Source: CAYQTE01 sp964420285
GTDB taxonomy: Bacteria > Planctomycetota > Phycisphaerae > Tepidisphaerales > Tepidisphaeraceae
Assembly (NCBI GenBank): GCA_964420285.1
Contig: CAYQTE010000048.1
Location: 1-37,040 of the forward strand
Length of the DNA: 37,040 nucleotides
Direction of reading: 5' to 3'
A program made the position numbers and the translations under genes. Of the stretch, positions 8,463 through 17,482 are shown in pieces. How positions within the stretch are numbered: the stretch's first letter is position 1; each line of letters starts with the position of its first letter. The notes below the pieces were generated by a model. The model had not been told where the DNA came from. It saw nothing but the letters and a program-made list of their open reading frames with translations, and did no database searches.

Positions 8463-9707
8463 ATGTCCTATCTCATTCTTTGCCTTTGTCCGCTGAGCTT
8501 CGCCCTTTCGTTTGTCCTCACCTTTGTCGTTCGATCATTGTCGCTGCGCATCGGCTTCGTCGATAAGCCAGGCGGCCGGAAAATCCACTCCAATCCCAAA
8601 CCCCTTGGCGGTGGGATGGCGATATTCTGGGGAATTACCCTGCCGATCCTGGTCGTCCTGGGCATCGTGCATTTCTCCACGCCGCCTCATTGGGTCGCGG
8701 AGCTTTTATCCGGCCGTGCCACGCCCGGCGCCAATTCCTTGCCGCAGTCCCTGGCCATCGCCTATTGGGACGGCATCCGCCAGCAAACTCCCATGGCGCT
8801 GGGCATTCTCGCGGCCGCGTTGATCCTGCACCTGCTCGGCCTGGCCGATGACCGCAGGGCGATGGGGCCGTGGTCCAAACTCGTCGTGCAACTGACGGTC
8901 ATCTCGATTCTGGTCATCGGCCTCGACTTGCGCAGCATGACGTTCCTTGACCATGTGCTTCCCTTTGGCCGCTGGCCCAGCATTGTCGTGACCGTGCTGT
9001 GGATCGCGTGCATCACCAATGCGTTCAACTTCCTGGACAACATGGACGGCCTGTCCGCCGGTGTCGCGGCGGTCTGCACGTGTGCTTTTCTCGCCACCGC
9101 GCTGGGGATCAGCCAGTGGTTCGTCGCCGCCGCCCTGGCGCTTCTGCTTGGTTCGCTCCTGGGCTTTCTCTGTTTCAACTTTCCCCCGGCCAGCATATTC
9201 ATGGGCGACGCCGGCAGCATGGTCATCGGCCTGTTTCTGGGCGTTCTGACCGTCCGAACCACGTACATCTCCCCTGATATCCAGGCCCATTTCGCATCCG
9301 GCTGGTACGCGCTCTTCGCGCCGCTGATCGTCATGGCCGTGCCGCTGTACGATCTGCTGGTCGTCAGCGCCCTGCGCATCAAGGCCGGCAAGAGTCCCTT
9401 CGTGGGCGACGCCAATCACCTCAGCCATCGCCTGGTGGCCCGCGGCATGTCGCGCCGCACGGCCGTGCTCTGCATCTATCTCATCACCGCCGCCACCGCT
9501 CTGGCGGCCATCGTTCTCACGCAGGTCCGCACCACCCACGCGGCCATCCTCATTTTCGCTCAGACGATTCTCATCCTGGGCGTCGTCGCCCTGCTGGAAC
9601 AACACCCCATCGCCCGGCCAAATAACATCGCCGCGCATCCCGCCGCGACGGATTCGTCGCCGGCCAATTCCGCACCGCCGGGTTCCACAATCGCCGGTCA
9701 TCGGTAG
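8463..9707 (+). CDS. WecA/TagO-type undecaprenyl-phosphate glycosyl-1-phosphate transferase
   Basis: Integral membrane enzyme of the MraY/WecA superfamily that transfers a sugar-1-phosphate from a UDP-sugar to undecaprenyl phosphate, the first step of a lipid-linked glycan. The 414-aa product has about eleven membrane helices. Family motifs are present: GGRKIH near the N-terminus, LGLADDRRAMGPWSK (the DD pair), NAFNFLDNMDGL, FMGDAGSM, and a cytoplasmic NHLSHRLVARGMSRR loop in place of the usual histidine motif. It is not MraY, whose murein signatures and mur-cluster context are missing. No Shine-Dalgarno sequence is seen before the ATG, and TACACT at 8448-8453 could be a -10 element giving a very short leader. 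It likely acts with the downstream ligase/polymerase gene. Confidence 0.9.
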   Translation: MSYLILCLCPLSFALSFVLTFVVRSLSLRIGFVDKPGGRKIHSNPKPLGGGMAIFWGITLPILVVLGIVHFSTPPHWVAELLSGRATPGANSLPQSLAIAYWDGIRQQTPMALGILAAALILHLLGLADDRRAMGPWSKLVVQLTVISILVIGLDLRSMTFLDHVLPFGRWPSIVVTVLWIACITNAFNFLDNMDGLSAGVAAVCTCAFLATALGISQWFVAAALALLLGSLLGFLCFNFPPASIFMGDAGSMVIGLFLGVLTVRTTYISPDIQAHFASGWYALFAPLIVMAVPLYDLLVVSALRIKAGKSPFVGDANHLSHRLVARGMSRRTAVLCIYLITAATALAAIVLTQVRTTHAAILIFAQTILILGVVALLEQHPIARPNNIAAHPAATDSSPANSAPPGSTIAGHR

Positions 9708-9728
9708 AATCGGGCGCAAGGCGATTGC

Positions 9729-12080
9729 ATGCCATCACGCTTGCGAGAACTCGACGTGTCCAAAGACCGGCGTCCCGGCCTGCTCACAATAGCACTGGCG
9801 ATTCTGATCGCCCTCGTCCTGGCGCGGGCGCTGATGCTCGAATCGATCCGCGATCTGTCACCTTTTCCCTCCGATCTTGGTCCCGGGCCTCACGCGCCCG
9901 GCGCCGCATCGGGACTGGTGCTCGATCTGCTGGCAATGCTTCCCGCCCTGGCCGTTCTGTTCTATCGCGCCCGGCACGCCGATTTTCGCCTGCGCCGTCA
10001 CGCGAGCCTGCTGCTGGCCGGGCCACTGGCGATTTGGATGGCCGCCAGCGTGTTCTGGTCCGCCGACAAGTTTGCCGCCCTGGTGTCGGCTGCACATTTC
10101 ATCGCGGCGCTGGTTGTATTATGGTCCGTCGTGCAGCTTGTTCGATCCTGGCAGCAGTTCCGGGTCGTAGCCGCACTGGCGGTGGGGCTGCTTTTGGCAC
10201 TGATTGCCAAGAGCGCCTTCGATCAGTTCCTGGAACTGCCGCAGCTTCGCCAGGAATGGAGCCAGAAGAAAGACACCATCCTCGCGCAGCACCACTGGAC
10301 CGAAGGCAGCTATGAGGCCGGGCTCTACGAGCACCGGATTCTCAGCGGCCAGCTCATGGGATTTACCGCCTCGCCCAACACCTTCGCCGCGGAACTCGTG
10401 CTGCTGTTGACCATCGCGGCCGCTATGGTCATTCAATTCCTCAAGGACCGTCGCCCGCGCTGGTGGCTGATTGTCCCGGCGCTGCCGATCCTCGTCGGCG
10501 TGGCGGATTCCGTCTATTGGCGCGGGTCGCCGCGGCCAACGCTCGATTTCTACCGCACCGGCTGCCGCGCCGCCCTGGGAACGATCGGCCTGACTATCGT
10601 GCTGCTATCAGCCGTCGCGCTGGGGCAGTCCTGCATCAACCGCCACCGCCGCGCCCTGTATGTCGCCGCCGTCGTGCTGTTCGCGGCCACCGTGGCGTTT
10701 GTCGTCGAGCACGGCCGGCGCTACGGAACACTGGTTCATCCGAGCCTGACGTTTCGCTGGGACTACTGGACCGGCGCGGCCCGCGTGTTCATGGCTCATC
10801 CGCTGCGCGGCGTGGGGTGGGAGAATTTCAGTCTCTACTACCTGGCGGCCCGCGTGCCCCGCGCGGCTGAATCCATCCGCGATCCGCATAATTTCCTGAT
10901 TCGCTTCTTCGTTGAACTCGGCATTCCCGGCGGAGTTCTTGCCGTCGCCTTTTTTGCCCGGTTCGCGTGGGAATTGTCCGTCACTGACTCCGGCGGCGCC
11001 GACAGCGCCGCCGGCGATTCCCGCCCGCCGTCCGGGCAAAAAACGCCTGACAGCTCCGAGCCCATCGGCCTGCTTTTCATCGCTGCCGTGGTGCTGATGG
11101 CCATCGTGATCAACATCGCAGCCGCCATTGACTTCACGCAGGACGGCGTCTACCTGCTCAACGAACTGGTGCAGTGTTTGATGTACGGCGGATGCCTGCT
11201 GATCGCGGCGATCGCCTGTTCGATCACGCGATGGGCCGATCCGCGCATCGACGGCCGCCCCGCGCCCTGGCTTGCGGCCGGAATCGCTGTTGCCCTGGGC
11301 ATCTTTCTGATCCACAGTCTCATCGAATTCTCGCTGTTTGAAACCGGCCCACTGTTCCTGGTCGCACTGCTGGGCGGAGCGGCCCTGGCGATTAAGGGGG
11401 ATGCGAACCCTTATTTTGCCCGGAACGAAAAAATGACGGTTCGCGTTCCTCCTGGTTCGGTTTGTTTCGCGTGGGCCGCCCTGGTCGGCGGCGGCGTCGC
11501 CTGGGCCGCGATGGCGGTCGCTGTCGTCATTCCCGTGGTCCGTGCCGAGTCGTACGCCGGCGAGGCCGCAGATGATATTCGCTTCGGCGATCACAGGCGA
11601 CTTCTCCAGGCCGTGGACGACTACGCGCAGGCGTGGGAGATTTTGCATTTCAACGACGACTACGCCGCCGGCGCCGCCCGCGCGATGCAATTCTGCGGCA
11701 CGTTCAAACCGGATGCCGTTCTCGTCTGGTACGATCGCGCCATCGCCGCCAATCCCCAACGTGCCAGCTACTACATGGACCGCGCCCAGGTCCGGGCGCA
11801 GAACCGCGATACCGCCGCCCTGGACGACCTGCAAACCGCCGTCGACCTTGATCCCAACAGCGTCGGTGACCGGCTTGCCTACGCGCAGTATCTGGTGCTC
11901 TACAACCGCCCGGATCGCGCCCTGGACCAATTTCGCACCGCATTGCGCATGGACAGCCTTCTGGACAAGGCCGAGCCCAAGCGGCTCTCGCTGGAACAGA
12001 TCGAGGAGGTCGAGAAGCAGATGCAATTCGCCGAGGCCGCGGCGGCACGGGCGGCGTCACGGCCGGTCACGCAACCGTAG
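9729..12080 (+). CDS. O-antigen ligase/Wzy-like membrane protein with C-terminal TPRs
   Basis: Probable polymerase or ligase of a lipid-linked surface polysaccharide. The 783-aa product has about twelve to fourteen membrane segments over residues 15-620. It carries a large extracytoplasmic loop with the Wzy_C pattern: FRWDYWTGAARVFMAHPLRGVGWENF followed by DPHNFLIRFFVELGIPGG. The last 160 residues form soluble tetratricopeptide-like helices (for example PQRASYYMDRAQVRAQNRD and PNSVGDRLAYAQYLVLYNRP), an arrangement known in O-antigen-ligase/TPR proteins. The start at 9729 is the first ATG; a GTG at 9756 is possible. TAGAAT at 9704-9709 overlaps the preceding stop codon and may be a -10 element. 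Whether it polymerises or ligates cannot be decided from sequence. Confidence 0.88.
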   Translation: MPSRLRELDVSKDRRPGLLTIALAILIALVLARALMLESIRDLSPFPSDLGPGPHAPGAASGLVLDLLAMLPALAVLFYRARHADFRLRRHASLLLAGPLAIWMAASVFWSADKFAALVSAAHFIAALVVLWSVVQLVRSWQQFRVVAALAVGLLLALIAKSAFDQFLELPQLRQEWSQKKDTILAQHHWTEGSYEAGLYEHRILSGQLMGFTASPNTFAAELVLLLTIAAAMVIQFLKDRRPRWWLIVPALPILVGVADSVYWRGSPRPTLDFYRTGCRAALGTIGLTIVLLSAVALGQSCINRHRRALYVAAVVLFAATVAFVVEHGRRYGTLVHPSLTFRWDYWTGAARVFMAHPLRGVGWENFSLYYLAARVPRAAESIRDPHNFLIRFFVELGIPGGVLAVAFFARFAWELSVTDSGGADSAAGDSRPPSGQKTPDSSEPIGLLFIAAVVLMAIVINIAAAIDFTQDGVYLLNELVQCLMYGGCLLIAAIACSITRWADPRIDGRPAPWLAAGIAVALGIFLIHSLIEFSLFETGPLFLVALLGGAALAIKGDANPYFARNEKMTVRVPPGSVCFAWAALVGGGVAWAAMAVAVVIPVVRAESYAGEAADDIRFGDHRRLLQAVDDYAQAWEILHFNDDYAAGAARAMQFCGTFKPDAVLVWYDRAIAANPQRASYYMDRAQVRAQNRDTAALDDLQTAVDLDPNSVGDRLAYAQYLVLYNRPDRALDQFRTALRMDSLLDKAEPKRLSLEQIEEVEKQMQFAEAAAARAASRPVTQP

Positions 12081-12101
12081 CCGGCGGAATCGGGCGATCG
12101 C

Positions 12102-12842
12102 TCATTCGACTTGAACGGAATCCGGAATTTCCGCGTTGTGCGACACGGTCTGCACGTCCTCGCTGTCTTCCAGGGCGTCCAGAAGTCGCAGCAGCTTGGC
12201 GGCCGTGTTGGCGTCGATGGGGATGCTCGATGTCGGGACGTTGGTGATTTCGGCCGCGGCGACGGTCAGGTTCTTGGCCATCAGCGCCTCGCGCACCTTC
12301 GGGAAACTGCCGGGCGACGTGATGACTTCAAAGACCTCGCCCACGTTCTGCACGTCGTCGGCGCCGGCCTCCAGGGCCAGTTCCAGGACGTGGTCTTCCT
12401 CGACGCCCTCGGCCTTGACGGAGATGATCCCCTGGCGCACGAATTGAAAGGCGACGGCGCCGCTGACGGCCAGGTTTCCGCCGGCCACTTCGAAAATCTT
12501 GCGCAATTCCGGGGCCGTGCGCGAGCGGTTGTTGGTCAGGCCGTCGATCATGATGGCCACGCCGCCGGGGCCGTAGCCTTCGTAGGTGACGACCTCGTAA
12601 TTGTCGCCGCCGAGTTCGCCGGTGCCCTTGAGGATCGCCTTTTCGATGGTGTCCTTGGGCATGTTGACGGCCTTGGCCTCGTCGATGGTGTAGCGCAGGG
12701 TGAGATTTTCGCGCGGATCGCCCCCGCCGGCTCGGGCGGCGATGATGATCTTGCGGGCGATCTTGCTCCAGATCTTGCCGCGCTTGGCGTCGTTGGCGCC
12801 CTTGGATCTCTTGATTTTCGACCAGTGAGAGTGTCCTGACAT
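12102..12842 (-). CDS. yebC: YebC/TACO1-family translation/transcription factor
   Basis: Member of the YebC/PmpR family, known as DNA-binding regulators or, in more recent work, ribosome-associated factors that relieve stalling at proline runs. The 246-aa product starts with the hallmark MSGHSHWSKIKRSKGANDAKRGK. It keeps the family core (LTNNRSRTAPELRKIFEVAGGNL, the VAFQF segment, YEGYGPGGVAIMIDG). Length is normal. The start at 12842 is fixed by homology; a longer frame to 13013 overlaps the upstream gene and is rejected. It is the last gene of the nusA-infB operon, 20 bases after the TPR lipoprotein. It converges with the polysaccharide ligase gene, with 21 bases between the two stops and no clear terminator. 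Confidence 0.95.
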   Translation of the reverse strand: MSGHSHWSKIKRSKGANDAKRGKIWSKIARKIIIAARAGGGDPRENLTLRYTIDEAKAVNMPKDTIEKAILKGTGELGGDNYEVVTYEGYGPGGVAIMIDGLTNNRSRTAPELRKIFEVAGGNLAVSGAVAFQFVRQGIISVKAEGVEEDHVLELALEAGADDVQNVGEVFEVITSPGSFPKVREALMAKNLTVAAAEITNVPTSSIPIDANTAAKLLRLLDALEDSEDVQTVSHNAEIPDSVQVE

Positions 12843-12862
12843 AAACGGCCCGCCTGATTCGA

Positions 12863-15373
12863 TTACGATTCCATGTCCGCCCCGACCGGCGCGACGTCGG
12901 CCGGCCGGCGGCTCTGCACCTGCTGCAACTTGAGCGTCAGGTTCTGCATCAATCTTGCGTGTTCCGGGTCGGTGAGATCGACGCGTCCCAGCAGATCCCT
13001 GGCCCGCTGCCATTGCTTGTCGGCTGTCGCGATGTCGCCCAGCCGGTAGAGCACGTCGCCGTAATGGTTCAGCACCACCGGATCGGGCTGGGTCGAGGGA
13101 TCGATGGCCTTTTCCATGAAGACCTTGGCCTGATCGAATTTACCTCGCTTGTAGAGCACCCATCCCATGCTGTCGAGATAGGATTCATTGTCCGGCTCGG
13201 CGTCGACGGCCAGGCGGATCATTTTCTCGGCCTCGGGGAGATTCTTTCCTTCGTCGGCCCAGTCGTAGCCCAGATCGTTGTTGGCCGCCGCGTTTTTGGG
13301 GTCGAGCTTCAGAACCTCCTGGAGCACGTCCACCGTCATCGAGTTCTTGCCGATCTGCTGGTAGAGCGGGGAGATCGAATAGAGCCCCTCGGCGTCGCCG
13401 GCCAGAGTCTTGCGGGCATCATTGAGAATCTTCACCGCGTCATCGGGCTGCTGGGGCCCCAGGATGGTCACCAGCAGGCTGACGATCCGCCGGTCGCGAG
13501 GGTCCGCGTTGTGACGCTGCATGAGCAGCGACACGAACGCCTGCACCTTGTTGTGGCTGACGCAGAAACCCATCAGCGAGTCGAGCACCTCCGAATCGTC
13601 GCCGTGCTCGCCCTCCAGCTTCATCAATATGCCCTGCGCGTCCTGAGTCTGTCCTTCGCCATCCAATATCTCGGCCTGCTGAAGACGGCCCTTGACGCTG
13701 CCCGGGTCCGCCGCCAACCAACGGGCCAGAATGTTCTGCGCGGCCTCCCGGTGGGCGGCATCCGGCGGGGCCGCCGGCGCACTGGGCATCGTGTCGGGCG
13801 CCGGGCCCTTGAGCGTCAGATTGAACAGCATCTGCCACGCATCCTGGTCGGTTGGATGATCGGCTGTCAAATTCTGCAAGACCTCCACGGCCTTGGCCTG
13901 GGCCCTGGTCGCGTAAAGCGCTTCGGCATAGACCACTTGCAGGTCCGGCGCCGGCGTCGGCGTGGCAGCCATGGCTTTGGCCAGTTCGTCAACCGCCTGC
14001 GGCGTCTGGTTCTGGTTCAGCAGCGACATCGCGCCCAGTTCCAGAGACAACGATTTATTGCCGGCCGCGGCCGCCTTGTCCGCCAGCTTTTTGGTCTCGG
14101 TCTGTTTCTTTGCATCGTCCCAGTCAAGGCGATTCCAGATGTCGTTGACCATCATGCGATAGGCCGGTGCAAACGGCGGATCGTGCGCGATCGAGGCCTC
14201 GAGGCTGCTTCGCGCCAGCGTGTCGCGGCGGCGGATCGAGGCGATCTGCGCGATGAGGAATTGCCGGGCCGATTCGGAACCGGCCGGCACCGACAGGCCT
14301 TGAAGCATCGGAATCTGTATCTCATTTCGTCGCGCCGGCGCCACCAGGCGGTCGATCATGGGCACCAGTTCGCGGAGCGACTGGGGATGTTCGGCAAGCT
14401 GATTGACGACAAGCTGCGCGGCGGGTTCGACCTGGTCCTGACGGTCGTATTCTTCGAACATCGCCCGTGCCAGTTCGGTATCATCACCCGATTGCGTCGT
14501 GGCGGCTTCCTTATATGTCGCCACCGCCTGGGCATGCTGGCCCAGCTTCTCCTGCAGCGACGCGATCTTCACCCATACCGGCAGCGGATCGGCCACCAGC
14601 GGCCCGATATCGGCGTCATACCGCATCGGCTCGGTCGGCTGGCGAATCCGGTTCCGCAGCGACGTATACTCCTCCACCGCCGCCTGCAAATATCCGGACC
14701 CTTCCAATGATTCGGCCAGGAACCGGTCGACGATCGCCGCCTCGTTTTCCTGCTTGTGATACCCGCTGGTCTGCTGCGCCAGCCGGAAATGCCAGATCGC
14801 CTGCGGCAGGTTGCTTTCGGCCAGATAGGCCCGGCCAAGAATTCGCTGGATATCCACATCATCGGGGCGGATCGCCGCCGCGCTTTCGAACGCCTCGATG
14901 CCCTTGGTCATCGTGGCCGGATCGCTGGCATAAAGGTCGCCCAGAAGGTGGAACAGTTCAAAACTATACGGATCGATGGCGACGGCCGAGTTGAGCAGAT
15001 CGATCGCCTTGGTGCGGGCATCGGACACCTGCTGTTCGGTGAGCTGAGTGCCCTGGGCGTCACGGACGACCTGCATCGCCTGGGCGTAGAGCAGAAGCGA
15101 ACTGGTCGGCGCCGGGCCCGATGGATCGGTGGTGGGACGCAGGGCGGACGGAAGAGTCGGCGCCGGGCGGATCTGATCGAGAGTCAGATGTGCCTTGGCA
15201 TCGGCATTCAGCCGCGACGGCCCGGTTGCCGAGGGCGCATGCCCGCCGGCCGCATCGTTCTGCATGAGCTCGTTGCCCGCGCTGGGCTGCGTGGCCGGAT
15301 GCGAGTTGGCGCATCCGCCAAGGGTCAGGATCGCCAGGCACATGAGGGCGGTGAGCAATCGTAGTTGGGACAT
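12863..15373 (-). CDS. Large TPR lipoprotein
   Basis: Exported scaffold-type protein of unknown partner. The 836-aa product has a lipoprotein signal: a hydrophobic stretch (LLTALMCLAILTL) and lipobox LGGC with the acceptor Cys at residue 21. About twelve or more tetratricopeptide-like helix pairs follow from about residue 90 to 800, for example DVDIQRILGRAYLAESNLPQ, FHLLGDLYASDPA and DPVVLNHYGDVLYRLGD. The start at 15373 is chosen because it begins the signal peptide and has AGGTG a few bases upstream; the frame extends to 15409 without support. It sits 42 bases after hisG and 20 before yebC in the minus-strand operon. It may serve assembly or export of envelope components, which is inference. 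Confidence 0.88.
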   Translation of the reverse strand: MSQLRLLTALMCLAILTLGGCANSHPATQPSAGNELMQNDAAGGHAPSATGPSRLNADAKAHLTLDQIRPAPTLPSALRPTTDPSGPAPTSSLLLYAQAMQVVRDAQGTQLTEQQVSDARTKAIDLLNSAVAIDPYSFELFHLLGDLYASDPATMTKGIEAFESAAAIRPDDVDIQRILGRAYLAESNLPQAIWHFRLAQQTSGYHKQENEAAIVDRFLAESLEGSGYLQAAVEEYTSLRNRIRQPTEPMRYDADIGPLVADPLPVWVKIASLQEKLGQHAQAVATYKEAATTQSGDDTELARAMFEEYDRQDQVEPAAQLVVNQLAEHPQSLRELVPMIDRLVAPARRNEIQIPMLQGLSVPAGSESARQFLIAQIASIRRRDTLARSSLEASIAHDPPFAPAYRMMVNDIWNRLDWDDAKKQTETKKLADKAAAAGNKSLSLELGAMSLLNQNQTPQAVDELAKAMAATPTPAPDLQVVYAEALYATRAQAKAVEVLQNLTADHPTDQDAWQMLFNLTLKGPAPDTMPSAPAAPPDAAHREAAQNILARWLAADPGSVKGRLQQAEILDGEGQTQDAQGILMKLEGEHGDDSEVLDSLMGFCVSHNKVQAFVSLLMQRHNADPRDRRIVSLLVTILGPQQPDDAVKILNDARKTLAGDAEGLYSISPLYQQIGKNSMTVDVLQEVLKLDPKNAAANNDLGYDWADEGKNLPEAEKMIRLAVDAEPDNESYLDSMGWVLYKRGKFDQAKVFMEKAIDPSTQPDPVVLNHYGDVLYRLGDIATADKQWQRARDLLGRVDLTDPEHARLMQNLTLKLQQVQSRRPADVAPVGADMES

Positions 15374-15415
15374 CGGATCACCTGTTTGGCCGCGCTGGAC
15401 TCTTGCCACGGACCG

Positions 15416-16309
15416 CTATGGTATCACCTTGTTCAGCGGATACGAGATGATCCCCGTCGCACCGGCGCGCTTTAGCCGGGGGATCAGTTCCCGTTCCTGT
15501 TTCTCTTCCAGAATCACTTCGACGGCGACCCAGGCCGGGTCGGCCAGGCGGCTGACCGTCGGGCTCTTTTCGGCCGGCAGGAACGACACGACCTCGGTCA
15601 GACTGGCCTCGGGGACATTCATCTTCAGGCCGACTTTGGATCGCGCTTCGATCGCCCCGCGCAGCAGCATGGCGATGTTTTCCATCTTCTCGCGTTTCCA
15701 CGGTATCGACCATGCCTTCTTGCTGGAGACAAACCGCGCGGTGCTGGTCAGCAAAGTATCGATCACACGAAGATTATTGGCGCGCAGACTCGATCCCGTC
15801 TCGGTCGCGTCCACGATTGCGTCCAGCAGCCGGGCCTTGATCTCCGTCGTGCCCCACGAAAACTCGACCGTCACCGGGATTTTCCGGTCGGCAAAATAGC
15901 GCCGGGTGGTGTTCACCAGTTCGGTGGCGATGATCTTGCCGGCCAGGTCCGACGGGGTCTGGATCGAGCTCTCCTCGGGCACCGCCAGCACCCATTTCAC
16001 GGGGTTGCTGCTGGCTTTGGAATAGGTCAGCTCGCACACCTGCACGATGTCCTGCTCGTTGCCGTTTTCCACGATCCAGTCGTGGCCCGTCAATCCGCAG
16101 TCGATGATGTCCTCGGCGACGTACCGGCTGATCTCCTGGGCGCGGAACAGCACCGCCGACAGTTGCGGATCGTCGATCCGCGGAAAGACGCTGCGCTCGG
16201 GGATGCTGACCTGGTAGCCGGCCCGGCCAAACAGCTCGATGGTCGAATGCTGCAGGCTTCCGCTGGGCAGGCCCATACGCAGCGTTGATTCTGAAAGACG
16301 ATTGGTCAT
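15416..16309 (-). CDS. hisG: ATP phosphoribosyltransferase HisG (long form)
   Basis: First enzyme of histidine biosynthesis: condenses ATP and PRPP to phosphoribosyl-ATP. The 297-aa length is that of the long, HisZ-independent form with a C-terminal ACT-like regulatory domain (from about residue 215, EVVSFLPAEKSPTVSRLADPAWVAVEVI), which normally binds histidine for feedback inhibition. N-terminal family motifs are RMGLPSGSLQ, GYQVSIPERS and CGLTGHDWIVENG. The PRPP-loop region DAIVDATETGSSLRANNLRV is intact. The start overlaps the stop of the upstream gene (ATGA at 16306-16309). No other his genes are in the window; its place inside a nusA-infB operon is unusual. Confidence 0.95.
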   Translation of the reverse strand: MTNRLSESTLRMGLPSGSLQHSTIELFGRAGYQVSIPERSVFPRIDDPQLSAVLFRAQEISRYVAEDIIDCGLTGHDWIVENGNEQDIVQVCELTYSKASSNPVKWVLAVPEESSIQTPSDLAGKIIATELVNTTRRYFADRKIPVTVEFSWGTTEIKARLLDAIVDATETGSSLRANNLRVIDTLLTSTARFVSSKKAWSIPWKREKMENIAMLLRGAIEARSKVGLKMNVPEASLTEVVSFLPAEKSPTVSRLADPAWVAVEVILEEKQERELIPRLKRAGATGIISYPLNKVIP

Positions 16310-16950
16310 GCGGACTGTCCCTTGCGTTTGGATTTATCGGGGGCTTCGGCGGCGTCGGAGGCGGCGCGGCGAATCAGGCGGAATGCTTCGTAGATTTCCT
16401 CGGCCTTGAGATGGTGCTCCATGAACCGCTGTGCCTCGTCCAGGGTTGCCGCCGGCGCCACCGCCTTTTGCGCCTTGAGATACGACAGCATCATGTTGTC
16501 GATCGGCATGGCCGTGCCCTCGAACGCCATGAGCATGGTGAACGCCTCGACGTAGGGGTGCATCTCCGGCAGTTCGCGGAGGAACTGGCGGGCATCGCGC
16601 TTGCTGATGGTCTTAAGCCGATCGAGGTTCATCGTGTGCTCGCGCTCGAAAATCGAATTCAGCGCCAGCGTGATCATCGCCACGCGGGTTTTGATCTCCG
16701 GATATTTCACGCCCAGCAGGCCCTGGATCTCCAGGTCGGTTGCCACGCGAAGCTCGTTGAGATCGACAAATTCCCTGCCGATCATCTGCACGGCGTCCTC
16801 GGCGCGGCCGTCGGCCACGTCGTAGCTCATCGCCGCCCGCACCAGCGCCCACAGGGGCTCCAGCGGCGTGAAAGCTTCCGGCTTGCCGTCGCGCTCCAGG
16901 CGGCGCAGCATATTCCGCATCTCGTCGGCAATTTTATTTGAACTCTTCAT
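16306..16950 (-). CDS. Degenerate endonuclease III-like (HhH-GPD fold) protein
   Basis: A 214-aa soluble, mainly helical protein. The layout resembles divergent endonuclease III relatives: a core segment FVDLNELRVATDLEIQGLLG (about 61-80), then FLRELPEMHPYVEAFTMLMAF (about 123-143) where the helix-hairpin-helix and catalytic lysine of EndoIII would lie, then MPIDNMMLSYL (149-159). In that last segment Asp151 lines up with the catalytic Asp. The usual LPGVGRKTA glycines and lysine are absent and there is no C-terminal Cys cluster for a 4Fe-4S centre, so glycosylase/lyase activity is doubtful. The C-terminus is Lys-rich. It overlaps hisG by four bases and lies 31 bases after rbfA. The fold assignment is from memory of motif layout and is tentative; that it is a real gene is much surer. 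Confidence 0.6.
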   Translation of the reverse strand: MKSSNKIADEMRNMLRRLERDGKPEAFTPLEPLWALVRAAMSYDVADGRAEDAVQMIGREFVDLNELRVATDLEIQGLLGVKYPEIKTRVAMITLALNSIFEREHTMNLDRLKTISKRDARQFLRELPEMHPYVEAFTMLMAFEGTAMPIDNMMLSYLKAQKAVAPAATLDEAQRFMEHHLKAEEIYEAFRLIRRAASDAAEAPDKSKRKGQSA

Positions 16951-16981
16951 ATCGTCGTGTGCCTTCTTCCGATCGCATCAT

Positions 16982-17440
16982 TTACACACCCGGCTTGTCA
17001 TCAGCCTTTTCGCCGCCGGCGGCCTTGTCATCGGCCGCCCCGGCTTCACCGGCGGATTCGGCCGCCTTCAGCGCCCGCACCCGGTCCAGCTCGGCGTTTT
17101 CCGCGGCGACCTTCTCCAGGACTTCCAGCACGGCGATCTCCTTCTTCAACTGATCGTCCAGGTGGAATTTCACATACGGCGCGATCCGCAATTGCAGGGC
17201 CCGCGTCAGCCGGCCGCGCATGAGTCCCGCCGCATGTTTCAGCGCCATCAGCGCCGTCGCCTGCTGGCCCTCCGTGCCCATCACCGTCACGAACACGTCC
17301 GCCACCGACAGATCGGGGCTCACCTTCACGCGCGTCACGCTGGGTAGTCCGGTCAGCCGCGGATCGGCCAGATCGCGCTGGATGATCGACATCAGCTCCT
17401 GCTGGATCGCACTGGCCAGTTTTTCGGTTCGACGCGACAT
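16982..17440 (-). CDS. rbfA: Ribosome-binding factor A (RbfA)
   Basis: Late-stage 30S subunit maturation factor that binds near the 5' region of 16S rRNA. The 152-aa product begins with the typical MSRRTEKLASAIQQELMSIIQRDLADPR, carries the KH-like core (VSPDLSVADVFVTVMGTEGQ, LRIAPYVKFHLDDQL), and ends in an Ala/Asp/Lys-rich tail of about 40 residues that is longer than in E. coli. It sits 42 bases after the DUF503 gene, in the usual infB-ylxP-rbfA order. truB, which often follows, is absent here. Confidence 0.93.
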   Translation of the reverse strand: MSRRTEKLASAIQQELMSIIQRDLADPRLTGLPSVTRVKVSPDLSVADVFVTVMGTEGQQATALMALKHAAGLMRGRLTRALQLRIAPYVKFHLDDQLKKEIAVLEVLEKVAAENAELDRVRALKAAESAGEAGAADDKAAGGEKADDKPGV

Positions 17441-17482
17441 ATGACTTCGATCCGTTCGGGCCTTGCCGCCGGTTGCCGGCCG

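Noticed and set aside
10195..10205. TGGCAC followed by TTGCC, resembling a sigma-54 promoter
   Set aside because: The spacer is three bases instead of five and the site is inside the ligase/polymerase coding region.
12842..13013. Extended N-terminus of YebC
   Set aside because: It overlaps the TPR lipoprotein coding end and the family start MSGHSHWSK is at 12842.
12959..14710. 583-aa plus-strand frame opposite the TPR lipoprotein, and similar long frames at 17858-19423, 19553-20959, 31927-32922 and 8706-9719
   Set aside because: All are mirror frames of real genes with His/Arg/Gly-rich, domain-free translations and no ribosome-binding sites.
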